Below, one piece after another: positions 1-6,539 of a DNA stretch of 63,250 nucleotides (the first letter of the stretch is position 1; the number at the start of each line of letters is the position of its first letter). A program made the translations under genes and the position numbers. Origin of the DNA: Eubacteriales bacterium (GTDB lineage: Bacteria; Bacillota; Clostridia; Lachnospirales; Lachnospiraceae). The stretch is taken from contig JAUNOP010000010.1 in NCBI GenBank assembly GCA_030537135.1, positions 1 to 63,250 on the forward strand, given 5' to 3'. The notes under the pieces are model-generated. The model did not search any database, was not told the origin of the DNA, and saw only the letters and a program-made list of their open reading frames with translations.

Positions 1-9
1 ATAAGATTG

Positions 10-127
10 TAGAATAGAAAAATGCAACAAATGACAAAAATCTATTCTAAAGAGTATCTGATATATTGATTTTTGAAGTCTATCTGGATATAATAGAATA
101 GAAAAGTGCAACATGTTGCAAAAATCT
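10..127. repeat. two imperfect 34-bp direct repeats upstream of the ATPase
   Basis: Copies lie at 10-43 and 94-127, both starting TAGAATAGAAAA/G and ending CAAAAATCT, with five mismatches by eye. The second copy carries a perfect 14-bp palindrome, TGCAACATGTTGCA (107-120), which the first copy has lost. The arrangement suggests tandem regulator-binding sites around the promoter of the ATPase gene. Confidence 0.6.
66..94 (+). promoter_or_regulatory. sigma-A-like promoter of the AAA/DUF4143 ATPase
   Basis: TTGATT at 66-71 and TATAAT at 89-94 are separated by 17 bp. The 14-bp palindrome at 107-120 falls just past the expected start site, where a bound repressor would block transcription. The gene has a strong AAGGAGG before its ATG at 147. 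Confidence 0.55.
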
Positions 128-146
128 TTCGCAAGGAGGTTTTGAT

Positions 147-1442
147 ATGGAGATTCGCAGAGATTTTTATTTGGATAAGTTGATAAAAAGAAAAAACAAT
201 GGACTGATTAAGGTAATTACCGGTATTCGCAGATGTGGCAAATCCTATTTACTGAATAATCTGTTTTATCATCACTTATTGGAAAGTGGAGTTGATGCTG
301 ACCATATTATCCGTTTTGCATTTGATTCAGCAGATGACCTTTATCTCATTGGAGAAAGTCTGATTCAGATTGAAAAGGAAAAGCGTGGAGTTGACCCCGA
401 AAAGTTCATGGCATATATCCGTTCCAAAGTCGTAGGCGAAGGAATGTATTATCTGCTACTTGATGAAATTCAGATGTTGGATTGTTTTGAAGCTGTTCTG
501 AACGGTTATCTTCGCAAAGATAATATGGATGTATTTGTGACTGGAAGTAACGCAAAACTTTTGTCCAAAGATATAGCTACTGAGTTCGCCGGTCGTGGTG
601 ACGAGGTTCATATGTATCCCCTGAGCTTTGCCGAGTTTATGACCATTTATAACGGTGATAAGTACATGGGATTATCTGAATATATGCTGTATGGAGGTAT
701 CCCTCTGGTTGTTCTTCGTGAGGGAGCAAACGAGAAGGCAGTTGTATTACAGAATCTGTTCAATGAGATTTATCTTCGAGATATTACCAAGCGTAACCGA
801 GTGAAGAACATTGGAGAACTGGAAGATCTATTGAATATTCTTTCCTCTGCCATTGGTTCGCTAACCAATCCGGAAAAATTGAAGAATACTTTCAAGACGG
901 TAAAGAAATCCAGAATCACTTCCGCTACCATTAAGAAATATCTGGATTATTTTGAGGATTCATTCTTGATTGAATCAGCACAAAGATATGACATTAAAGG
1001 AAAGGCATATATCGAAACTCCAAAGAAATATTATTTTTCCGATCTTGGACTTCGCAATGCCAGAATCAATTTCCGTCAGTTCGAGCAAACACATTCTATG
1101 GAGAATGTAATTTACAACGAACTTCGTATGCGTGGCTACAGCGTGGATGTGGGTGTAATACCGATTGCAGAAAGAGATCAAGAAGGTAAGGTTATTCGTA
1201 AACAACTTGAAGTTGATTTTATATGTAATCTTGGCTCGTCCAGATACTATATCCAGTCTGCGTACTCGCTGCCAGATGAAGCAAAGCGTACTCAGGAAAT
1301 CAGACCGTTCAGAAAGATTGATGATTCTTTCAAGAAAATCGTTGTTACCAAAGACATCGTTCAGCCACACTATGATGAGTATGGTATATTTACTGTGAAC
1401 ATTTATGACTTCCTCCTTGGTCCGCAAATTCTTGAAAAATAA
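147..1442 (+). CDS. AAA ATPase with DUF4143 C-terminal domain
   Basis: A 431-residue protein of the AAA_14/DUF4143 family. The P-loop is GIRRCGKS (residues 26-33) and the Walker B-like stretch is YLLLDEIQML (about 101-110), followed by a TGSNAKLLS sensor-like segment. The C-terminal half matches the DUF4143 pattern, with a late EVDFI motif of the kind found in nuclease-like folds. The family is common in Firmicutes, Bacteroidetes and archaea; its function is poorly defined. RBS AAGGAGG lies 8-9 bases before the ATG. It is the first gene visible inside the element and its own palindrome-bearing promoter suggests separate control. Confidence 0.85.
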   Translation: MEIRRDFYLDKLIKRKNNGLIKVITGIRRCGKSYLLNNLFYHHLLESGVDADHIIRFAFDSADDLYLIGESLIQIEKEKRGVDPEKFMAYIRSKVVGEGMYYLLLDEIQMLDCFEAVLNGYLRKDNMDVFVTGSNAKLLSKDIATEFAGRGDEVHMYPLSFAEFMTIYNGDKYMGLSEYMLYGGIPLVVLREGANEKAVVLQNLFNEIYLRDITKRNRVKNIGELEDLLNILSSAIGSLTNPEKLKNTFKTVKKSRITSATIKKYLDYFEDSFLIESAQRYDIKGKAYIETPKKYYFSDLGLRNARINFRQFEQTHSMENVIYNELRMRGYSVDVGVIPIAERDQEGKVIRKQLEVDFICNLGSSRYYIQSAYSLPDEAKRTQEIRPFRKIDDSFKKIVVTKDIVQPHYDEYGIFTVNIYDFLLGPQILEK

Positions 1443-1541
1443 ACAATGTAAACTCATGTTGCGGAGATGTAAAGCTGATGTGGTGGAGTTCTATGGTAGT
1501 ATTAAGTACAATGAAATCACAAAAGCAAAGGAGGTTTTCAA

Positions 1542-2180
1542 ATGAAGCTATCAGATAAAATTATCGGATTAAGGAAATCTAATGGAATGTCGCAGGAAGA
1601 TTTGGCTGAAAAGCTGAATGTATCACGACAAGCTATTTCTCGTTGGGAATCGGGTACTGCGATGCCTGATGCAAGCAACATTCTTCAACTCAGTAAGCTG
1701 TTCGGTGTCACCACAGATTACTTACTGAATGATGATTACCAGAGCGGCAATGACCTGCCAAAGGTAAAAGAAGTACAAAACGATAATCTTGGGCAGATTA
1801 TGATCTATCTGGTCACACTCGAAGTCATGGTGCTTTTGATGCAGTTTATAACAACGGTTATTCTACAAAATGTGTTCTTTGGCTTTTTGAGTTTTATACC
1901 ATTTGTTGCAGCTATTGGTGGTTTTGAATACGCATACCAAAAGAAAGCATCCAATGCAACAGAAAAAACAAAGAACTTCCGCAGAAAGTTTTACAAAATT
2001 TCTGCTTGGTTGGGACTTTATTTCCCGATTAGATTTATCGTAAGCGTTGCGGTAAGATTTTATCCTCGTCCATATTATACTTTAGTGTTAGAGGTTATTA
2101 TTTTAGTAATCTATATTGCGGCGGCAACTTGTGTTAATCTTTCAATAGACAAAAGCTATTTGCCAAAAGAAGAAAACTAA
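1542..2180 (+). CDS. Xre-family regulator with membrane domain
   Basis: A 212-residue protein. Residues 1-65 form a Cro/CI-type helix-turn-helix, with SQEDLAEKLNVSRQAISRWE as the recognition region, and the C-terminal half has about four hydrophobic segments (roughly 88-105, 108-125, 150-170, 180-200). DNA-binding proteins with this layout are common in Firmicutes and are thought to sense envelope signals, though ligands are mostly unknown. RBS AAAGGAGG precedes the ATG. A strong terminator follows, so it ends the ATPase transcription unit. It could bind the repeats near 10-127, but nothing in the sequence proves that. Confidence 0.85.
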   Translation: MKLSDKIIGLRKSNGMSQEDLAEKLNVSRQAISRWESGTAMPDASNILQLSKLFGVTTDYLLNDDYQSGNDLPKVKEVQNDNLGQIMIYLVTLEVMVLLMQFITTVILQNVFFGFLSFIPFVAAIGGFEYAYQKKASNATEKTKNFRRKFYKISAWLGLYFPIRFIVSVAVRFYPRPYYTLVLEVIILVIYIAAATCVNLSIDKSYLPKEEN

Positions 2181-2192
2181 AGAGATTTTTAC

Positions 2193-2234
2193 AGCAGTCA
2201 TGCACTCCGGTGTGTGACTGCTTTTCTTTTTCGC
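2193..2234 (+). terminator. rho-independent terminator after the Xre-type gene
   Basis: AGCAGTCA (2193-2200) pairs with TGACTGCT (2215-2222); inner bases extend the stem around a TCCG loop, and a T-rich run (TTTTCTTTTT) follows. It separates the ATPase/regulator unit from the partition and replication unit. Confidence 0.8.
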
Positions 2235-2367
2235 TCAATTTCCACTCAATCCACGCTCAATGAGTTTTACACCCTCTTTCAGTAGAATGAAATTGCAATG
2301 AAAACAGCACCAAATTCTAAAATCCGGTGCCACTTCAAAGCAAATTTACTGAAAGGGGGCATTTTTT

Positions 2368-2406
2368 ATGAACACAAACAAGCACAAGGAGGTACAGAAC
2401 AAATGA
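2368..2406 (+). CDS. 12-codon leader ORF coupled to parM
   Basis: ATG at 2368, preceded by GAAAGGGGG, opens the peptide MNTNKHKEVQNK. Its TGA (2404-2406) overlaps the parM ATG (2403-2405) as ATGA, and the AAGGAGG of parM lies inside it. This geometry fits translational coupling. No attenuator-type run of one amino acid is present, so an attenuation role is not supported. Confidence 0.4.
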   Translation: MNTNKHKEVQNK

Positions 2407-3320
2407 AAGAACTGAGCAACATCAAAATTATTGCCGTGGATCATGGTTACGGCAACATCAAGACAGCTAACACAGTGACTCCTACCGGAGTGACCGCCTA
2501 TGAAACGGAGCCAATCTTCTCCGGTAACATTCTGGAGTATGGTGGCATCTATTACCGCATCGGGGAAGGTCACAAGGAATTTATCGCAGACGAGGCAATG
2601 GATGAGGACTATTACATTCTGACACTTATGGCGGTTGCCAGAGAACTGAATGTATATGGTATCCGTGAAGCCGATGTGCATTTGGCTGCCGGTCTGCCGC
2701 TGACCTGGATTCGCAAACAGCGTGAAGATTTCCGAAGCTATCTGCTACGTAACAAGGAAGTAGACTTCCGATTTAACGGCAAGGACTATCATATCAGTTT
2801 TGTTGGATGCAGTCTATTCCCACAGGGATACCCCGCCATTATCAATCAACTGGGAAATTTCAAGGGAACAAATCTTCTGACAGACGTTGGAAACGGCACA
2901 ATGAACATTCTGTATATCAACAACAAAAAGGCTGTGGAAAGCCGTTGTTGGACGGAAAAGTTCGGTGTCAATCAGTGCATGATTGCAGCCAAGAATGCGG
3001 TACTGGACAGCTTTGGCGTGAAAATCGAGGAATCTACCGTTGAACAGATACTTCGCTTCGGAACTGCTGACATCAGCAAGCCGTATTTAGACTGCATCAC
3101 TTCCGTTGCAAAGCGATATGTAGCTGATATTTTTGCTACGCTTCGACGCTATGAATACAATCCGGATTTGATGCGTCTGTTTATCATCGGTGGTGGCGGC
3201 TGTCTGGTCAAGCACTTCGGACAGTACGATGAAAATCGAGTGACTATTCTGGATGATATTTGTGCGACAGCCAAAGGTTATGAATACCTCGCCTTTGCCA
3301 GCCTTCGCAGGAAGGAGTAA
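2403..3320 (+). CDS. parM: ParM/StbA-like actin-type segregation ATPase
   Basis: A 305-residue actin-fold protein. The phosphate-1 loop is VDHGYGNIKTA near residue 12, the phosphate-2 region is LLTDVGNGTMN near 155, and the adenosine-loop glycines are FIIGGGGCLV near 260. ParM-type filaments push apart DNA copies bound by ParR and are usual on plasmids and on conjugative elements that pass through a replicating circle. The in-frame ORF opens at 2298, but ATG 2403 has AAGGAGG at the right distance and the conserved sequence starts there. The parR-like gene starts 3 bp downstream, so the two form one module. Confidence 0.85.
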   Translation: MKELSNIKIIAVDHGYGNIKTANTVTPTGVTAYETEPIFSGNILEYGGIYYRIGEGHKEFIADEAMDEDYYILTLMAVARELNVYGIREADVHLAAGLPLTWIRKQREDFRSYLLRNKEVDFRFNGKDYHISFVGCSLFPQGYPAIINQLGNFKGTNLLTDVGNGTMNILYINNKKAVESRCWTEKFGVNQCMIAAKNAVLDSFGVKIEESTVEQILRFGTADISKPYLDCITSVAKRYVADIFATLRRYEYNPDLMRLFIIGGGGCLVKHFGQYDENRVTILDDICATAKGYEYLAFASLRRKE

Positions 3321-3323
3321 GCC

Positions 3324-3695
3324 ATGAGCAAGAGTATCCGCAGCACTAATCTTCGATTCAATCTGGAAAAGGACACCCAGAAACAAGCATGGCAGTATCT
3401 TCAGACCATGGACAAGCAACATTTCAAATCCTACAGCAATGTAATAGCCGTAGCTCTGGTGGAGTATTTTGAACGCTACTACCGCAGTCAGGATGACCCT
3501 TACTTTGAAACCAGAGAACGTGAGGAGCGATTTGTAAATCAGATTATTTCCTCTGTAGAAAGTGCCATGGAGAAAACACTTCCGATATTTCTTGCAGGCT
3601 GTATGGCAGGACTTTCGCAAGTGCCTGTTGCAGCAGCTCCGGCTACACAGCAGGAACCGGATGCAGAACTGGATTGGGATTTCCTTGGAGAATAA
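3324..3695 (+). CDS. parR: ParR-like centromere-binding protein
   Basis: A 123-residue protein directly after parM. The N-terminal half, with NLRFNLEKDTQKQAWQYLQ and a following helix-rich stretch, resembles the ribbon-helix-helix DNA-binding fold of the small ParR-like proteins paired with ParM on Firmicutes elements. The C-terminus is alanine-rich and acidic, a plausible ParM-contact tail. The assignment depends mainly on gene order and size. I saw no clear parC iteron array, but did not exclude one. Confidence 0.65.
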   Translation: MSKSIRSTNLRFNLEKDTQKQAWQYLQTMDKQHFKSYSNVIAVALVEYFERYYRSQDDPYFETREREERFVNQIISSVESAMEKTLPIFLAGCMAGLSQVPVAAAPATQQEPDAELDWDFLGE

Positions 3696-3734
3696 GTTTT
3701 CTCCAAGCTGATCTCACAGGAGGGAGGTGAACAC

Positions 3735-4454
3735 ATGACACATTTTCTGACACAAGATAGCCTGATACCGCCCTATATGGCATTCCCAAGATTTTTACTG
3801 GACAAGGAAGGACTGAGCGAAACTGCAAAAATTCTCTATACAATTTTGCTCGACCGAACAAGGCTGTCACAGAAAAATGATGGATGGACGGATGAACAAG
3901 GTCATGTGTTCATTCTCTTTCCCATCAAGAATCTGGCAGAAGTCATGCACAAAAGCGAAATGTCCATTAAAACTGCGCTGACAGCTCTGGAAAAAGAATC
4001 TCTGATTGTACGAAAACGTCAGGGTGCCGGATTTCCGAACAGGATTTATGTAAGAGTGCCACCGGAAACTCTGGTAAAGACGGACAGAAATCTTTCCGTA
4101 AGACAGTCGGAAAACTGTCCTACTGATAGAAAGGAATCTGTCTCTGTAACAGACAGAAAACTGTTCAGTAGTAATAAAGAGAAGAGCAATATGAAAAGAA
4201 CAAATTTAGAGAGTAAGGATAATCGCACCGCCTATGGTTCCTATCAAAATGTATTCCTGACCACGGAAGAACTGTCAGCTTTGCAAAGTGAAGTCCCCCA
4301 CTATCAGGAATACATTGAAAAGCTGTCCAGATACATGGTATCCAGCGGAAAGCAATATGCCAGTCATGCCGCCACCATACGAAGCTGGGCACTACAAGAC
4401 CATCCTGCTCTTGTTAAACGAACCTATGAATGTAAGGAGGAAGAAAGCCTATGA
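3735..4454 (+). CDS. RepA_N-type replication initiator
   Basis: A 239-residue protein. The first 110 residues match the RepA_N winged-helix domain seen at the start of initiators of Gram-positive plasmids and conjugative transposons (LTQDSLIPPYMAFPRFLL, then LSETAKILYTILLDR, then MHKSEMSIKTALTALE). The middle is a low-complexity linker and the C-terminus is a short helical domain. RBS GGAGGGAGG precedes the ATG. The last 4 bases overlap the dnaC-like remnant, as in Tn916/Tn1549-type elements where initiator and helicase loader are coupled. It looks intact, so replication of an excised circle remains conceivable. Confidence 0.8.
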   Translation: MTHFLTQDSLIPPYMAFPRFLLDKEGLSETAKILYTILLDRTRLSQKNDGWTDEQGHVFILFPIKNLAEVMHKSEMSIKTALTALEKESLIVRKRQGAGFPNRIYVRVPPETLVKTDRNLSVRQSENCPTDRKESVSVTDRKLFSSNKEKSNMKRTNLESKDNRTAYGSYQNVFLTTEELSALQSEVPHYQEYIEKLSRYMVSSGKQYASHAATIRSWALQDHPALVKRTYECKEEESL

Positions 4455-4997
4455 AACCAATAAACAACGCTATGGACGATCTGTTTCAGCTAAGAGAGCT
4501 TGCGGAAGATGAATATCTGAATGAAGCTGACGGACTGATCTATTGTTCCAAAGGGAAGCGGCAAATCCTTTTTCGCCGGATGTATCGCAAATGCCCTGTT
4601 GGACAAGGGTATTCCGGTTCTGATGACCAACTTTTCCAGAATCCTGAATACGCTGACCGGAATGTATTCCGATGATAGAAACCAGTTCATTGACAGCTTT
4701 AACAAATACAGTCTGCTGATTATTGATGATTTGGGCATTGAGCGTAGCTCAGAATTTGCTCTGGAACAGGTGTTCAATGTGATTGACAGCCGTTACCGAA
4801 GCAAGAAACCGCTGATTGTGACCACCAATCTGACCTTGGATGAGTTGAAACATCCGAAAGATCTGGCAAGAGCCAGAATTTATGACAGAGTATTGGAGCG
4901 TTGTGTTCCTCTGAAAATCAACAATCAGAATATCCGAGAGCTGAACGCAGCCGCAAATATACAGGCAGCCCGAAAAATATTAAGTTCCGGTACTTAA
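4451..4997 (+). pseudogene. dnaC-like helicase loader with internal deletion and frameshift
   Basis: The first 32 codons (MKPINNAMDDLFQ... DGLIYC) are the usual N-terminus of element-encoded DnaC-like loaders. At about 4546-4555 the sequence jumps into the Walker A region in another frame (GSGKS, 4554-4568), and that frame stays open to 4997 with Walker B LLIIDDLGIE and sensor VTTNLTL. Intact relatives carry a cysteine-rich zinc segment and about 80 more residues between these parts. So about 240 bp were lost and the frame was broken. The C-terminal 132 codons could be read from ATG or TTG codons but would lack the P-loop. Confidence 0.8.
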
Positions 4998-5125
4998 TTT
5001 CACAGCCGATGGTGCTGAACAATTCACCTGTCAGCACACAGAAAGCCTAAAGATTGCAAAGCGAATTGTATCTGCACCATCTACACCGGATTACAGTACC
5101 ACCCCGATACCAGAAAGGAGATTTT

Positions 5126-5257
5126 ATGGCAAATAACAGACCTATGACTGAAGACGAAAAGAAATTATTGCAGGCACAGCACAGAATGGAAGCGATTGAA
5201 GCCCGCAACCGCCAGAAAGAACGAAAGGCAAGAACCAGACGATTGATTCAGTTGTGA
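5126..5257 (+). pseudogene. DUF3847 protein stub
   Basis: A 43-codon ORF with AAAGGAG before its ATG. It begins like DUF3847 proteins, small charged proteins coded just upstream of relaxases in Tn1549-like elements (MTEDEKKLLQAQHRMEAIEA, then a KERKARTRR stretch). Relatives are roughly 90-110 residues; this one stops soon after the basic segment, where the sequence joins the mobA fragment. A deletion removed its 3' end and the 5' end of mobA. The 128-bp gap before it (4998-5125) shows no gene. Confidence 0.65.
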
Positions 5258-5700
5258 GCCGTGGCGCAGGCCGTTCTGTAATAGCAGCCGCTGCTTATGC
5301 GTCCTGCCCCCGACTTTACAATGATTATGACGGGCTTACCCATGACTACACCAGAAAACAAGGATGCCTGTATAGCGAAGTCTTTCTTCCACAGTATGCA
5401 CCGGAAGAATGGAAAGACAGACAGCTACTTTGGGAAGCTGTTGAATCCGTAGAAAAAACAAAGGACAGCCGACTGGCGAGAGAACTTGTAGTTGCCCTGC
5501 CATCGGAGCTGTCCTTGGATGATTGGAAAAATATGTTGGAGCGTTTTGTCTGTGAGCAAGGTGTTGATCTTGGAATGTGTGCGGATGTGAATATCCATGA
5601 TCCCTACCCTCCGGGGCATAATCCACACAGCCATATACTTCCAGCTGTGCGGTCAGTCTGGCACATTCTTTCTCTAACATTTCTCTGCCTTTGTCCGTGA
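5254..5700 (+). pseudogene. mobA/mobL relaxase fragment
   Basis: About 128 codons match the N-terminal catalytic domain of MobA/MobL relaxases: SRGAGRSVIAAAAYAS, the tyrosine-bearing NDYDGLTHDYTRK, then KDSRLARELVVALP and the metal-binding HNPHSHIL. The extreme N-terminus is missing and everything after the histidine motif (about 5640) is lost; the last 20 codons are antisense padR sequence. Full relaxases of this class exceed 400 residues. The GTG at 5254 overlaps the stop of the DUF3847 stub. The element can no longer mobilize by its own relaxase. Confidence 0.85.
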
Positions 5701-5932
5701 GGATATAACTGCGACGTCTGCCCTCAACTTTTGTTTCCCGAATCATCTCAGCGTCCAGGAACTGTTCAAGCAGAGTGTATAGTGTACCGGAGCCAACATT
5801 GACCCGCCCTCTTGTCATGGCAGGAACTCTATCCAGAATATCCATGCCGTAACATTCTTCTTTCAGACAAAGCAAAGTGTAGAACATCTGCTCTGTCAGC
5901 GTTTGAAATTTTGCTCTTGCCACACGGTTCAC
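5336..5932 (-). CDS. PadR-family regulator with truncated, chimeric C-terminus
   Basis: Residues 1-95 form a PadR winged helix: FQTLTEQMFYTLLCL, GMDILDRV, then GSGTLYTLLEQFLDAEMI and YILTDKGREML. The gene's 3' end was cut at about 5640, so the frame runs on through the antisense of the mobA fragment for about 100 residues of no recognizable family. The DNA-binding part is complete but the dimerization tail is probably lost. Such regulators often sit by membrane-protein genes; none is left here. An operator-like palindrome in its promoter suggests autoregulation. Confidence 0.75.
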   Translation of the reverse strand: MNRVARAKFQTLTEQMFYTLLCLKEECYGMDILDRVPAMTRGRVNVGSGTLYTLLEQFLDAEMIRETKVEGRRRSYILTDKGREMLEKECARLTAQLEVYGCVDYAPEGRDHGYSHPHTFQDQHLAHRQNAPTYFSNHPRTAPMAGQLQVLSPVGCPLFFLRIQQLPKVAVCLSILPVHTVEERLRYTGILVFWCSHG

Positions 5933-5938
5933 CTCCCA

Positions 5939-5995
5939 TTCTCGAATATCAAGTATCTTCTGATTACATTATTTCTCGAATATCGAGAATGTCAA
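5939..5995 (-). promoter_or_regulatory. padR promoter with palindromic operator in the spacer
   Basis: On the minus strand, TTGACA (5990-5995) and AATAAT (5968-5973) are 16 bp apart. Almost the whole spacer is the palindrome TTCTCGA-TAT-TCGAGAA (5973-5989). A second, imperfect copy lies at 5939-5955, between the start site and the ATG at 5932. Two spaced sites across the promoter fit autorepression by the PadR protein. Confidence 0.65.
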
Positions 5996-6009
5996 GATAC
6001 GAGGGTATA

Positions 6010-6070
6010 GTTCATAAAAAATTAAATAAGCCACAGCTATCACTCCTCAGCAGAGCAATAGCCATGGCTT
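6010..6070 (-). terminator. terminator of tnpV
   Basis: On the minus strand, a 13-bp stem (6058-6070 with 6028-6040, two G-U pairs) around a 17-base loop is followed by ATTTAATTTTTT. It lies just past the tnpV stop. Confidence 0.75.
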
Positions 6071-6079
6071 TGATTCTTG

Positions 6080-6451
6080 TTAGCTATAAATCAATTCACT
6101 CAACACAATTTCTTCTGCCGCATTACGAATGTTATTGCAAGCACCTACCCATGCCATCTGGTCACGAGCCTTTAATGCTTCGTTTACACCCTGCCGTTCC
6201 TTCATTTGCAGGGTGAGAAGCTCCATTCTTTGATTAGCGGTATCATTTACTTCATTCAGATGCTTGACCAGTTCTCCATCAAGCAAAAGTGTGTTATACA
6301 GCACCTTGCGGTGTTCTTTCAGATGACGCAGACGCATTCTGCCGTATTTACCGTAATGTGGTTCTTCTTCCGAAAGTGCAAGATCAGGATAGTACATCCC
6401 ATCTGCACCCAATGTATAAGTTCCGCCCATTTCCTCGAATATTGATTTCAT
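6080..6451 (-). CDS. tnpV: TnpV-family transposon-encoded protein
   Basis: A 123-residue soluble protein matching TnpV of Tn4451/Tn4453-type mobilizable transposons and related gut-Firmicutes elements: MKSIFEEMGGTY at the start, GKYGRMRLRHLKEHRKVLY in the middle and NNIRNAAEEIVLSELIY at the end. Its biochemical role is unknown, but it is typically found beside a large serine recombinase, as here. RBS GGAGG lies before the ATG. It is divergent from the recombinase gene, with an 88-bp shared control region, and appears intact. Confidence 0.85.
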   Translation of the reverse strand: MKSIFEEMGGTYTLGADGMYYPDLALSEEEPHYGKYGRMRLRHLKEHRKVLYNTLLLDGELVKHLNEVNDTANQRMELLTLQMKERQGVNEALKARDQMAWVGACNNIRNAAEEIVLSELIYS

Positions 6452-6469
6452 AGAAATACCTCCAATCTG

Positions 6470-6518
6470 TTTACTTTATTGATACGCTATGTTATAATAC
6501 CGCAAGACACATAACATA
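6470..6518 (+). promoter_or_regulatory. recombinase promoter with overlapping dyad
   Basis: TTTACT (6470-6475) and TATAAT (6493-6498) are 17 bp apart, a housekeeping sigma-A pattern. The inverted repeat TATGTTAT (6488-6495) / ATAACATA (6511-6518), spacer 15 bp, covers the -10 and the expected start site, so it is a likely operator. I saw no obvious sigma-E-type promoter, which the B. subtilis skin recombinase gene is known to use. Confidence 0.6.
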
Positions 6519-6539
6519 TCAAGATAAGGAGGATATGAA

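Noticed and set aside
1542-2180. Toxin-antitoxin pair with the ATPase gene
   Set aside because: The Xre-type protein has a membrane domain, and the upstream gene is an AAA ATPase of normal length; the layout does not match a known pair.
2299-2402. N-terminal 35 residues of the long parM frame
   Set aside because: The strong AAGGAGG and the family start at ATG 2403 leave no role for them.
5336-5640. C-terminal half of the PadR frame as a real domain
   Set aside because: It is antisense to a clear relaxase motif region, so it is a read-through of the deletion junction.
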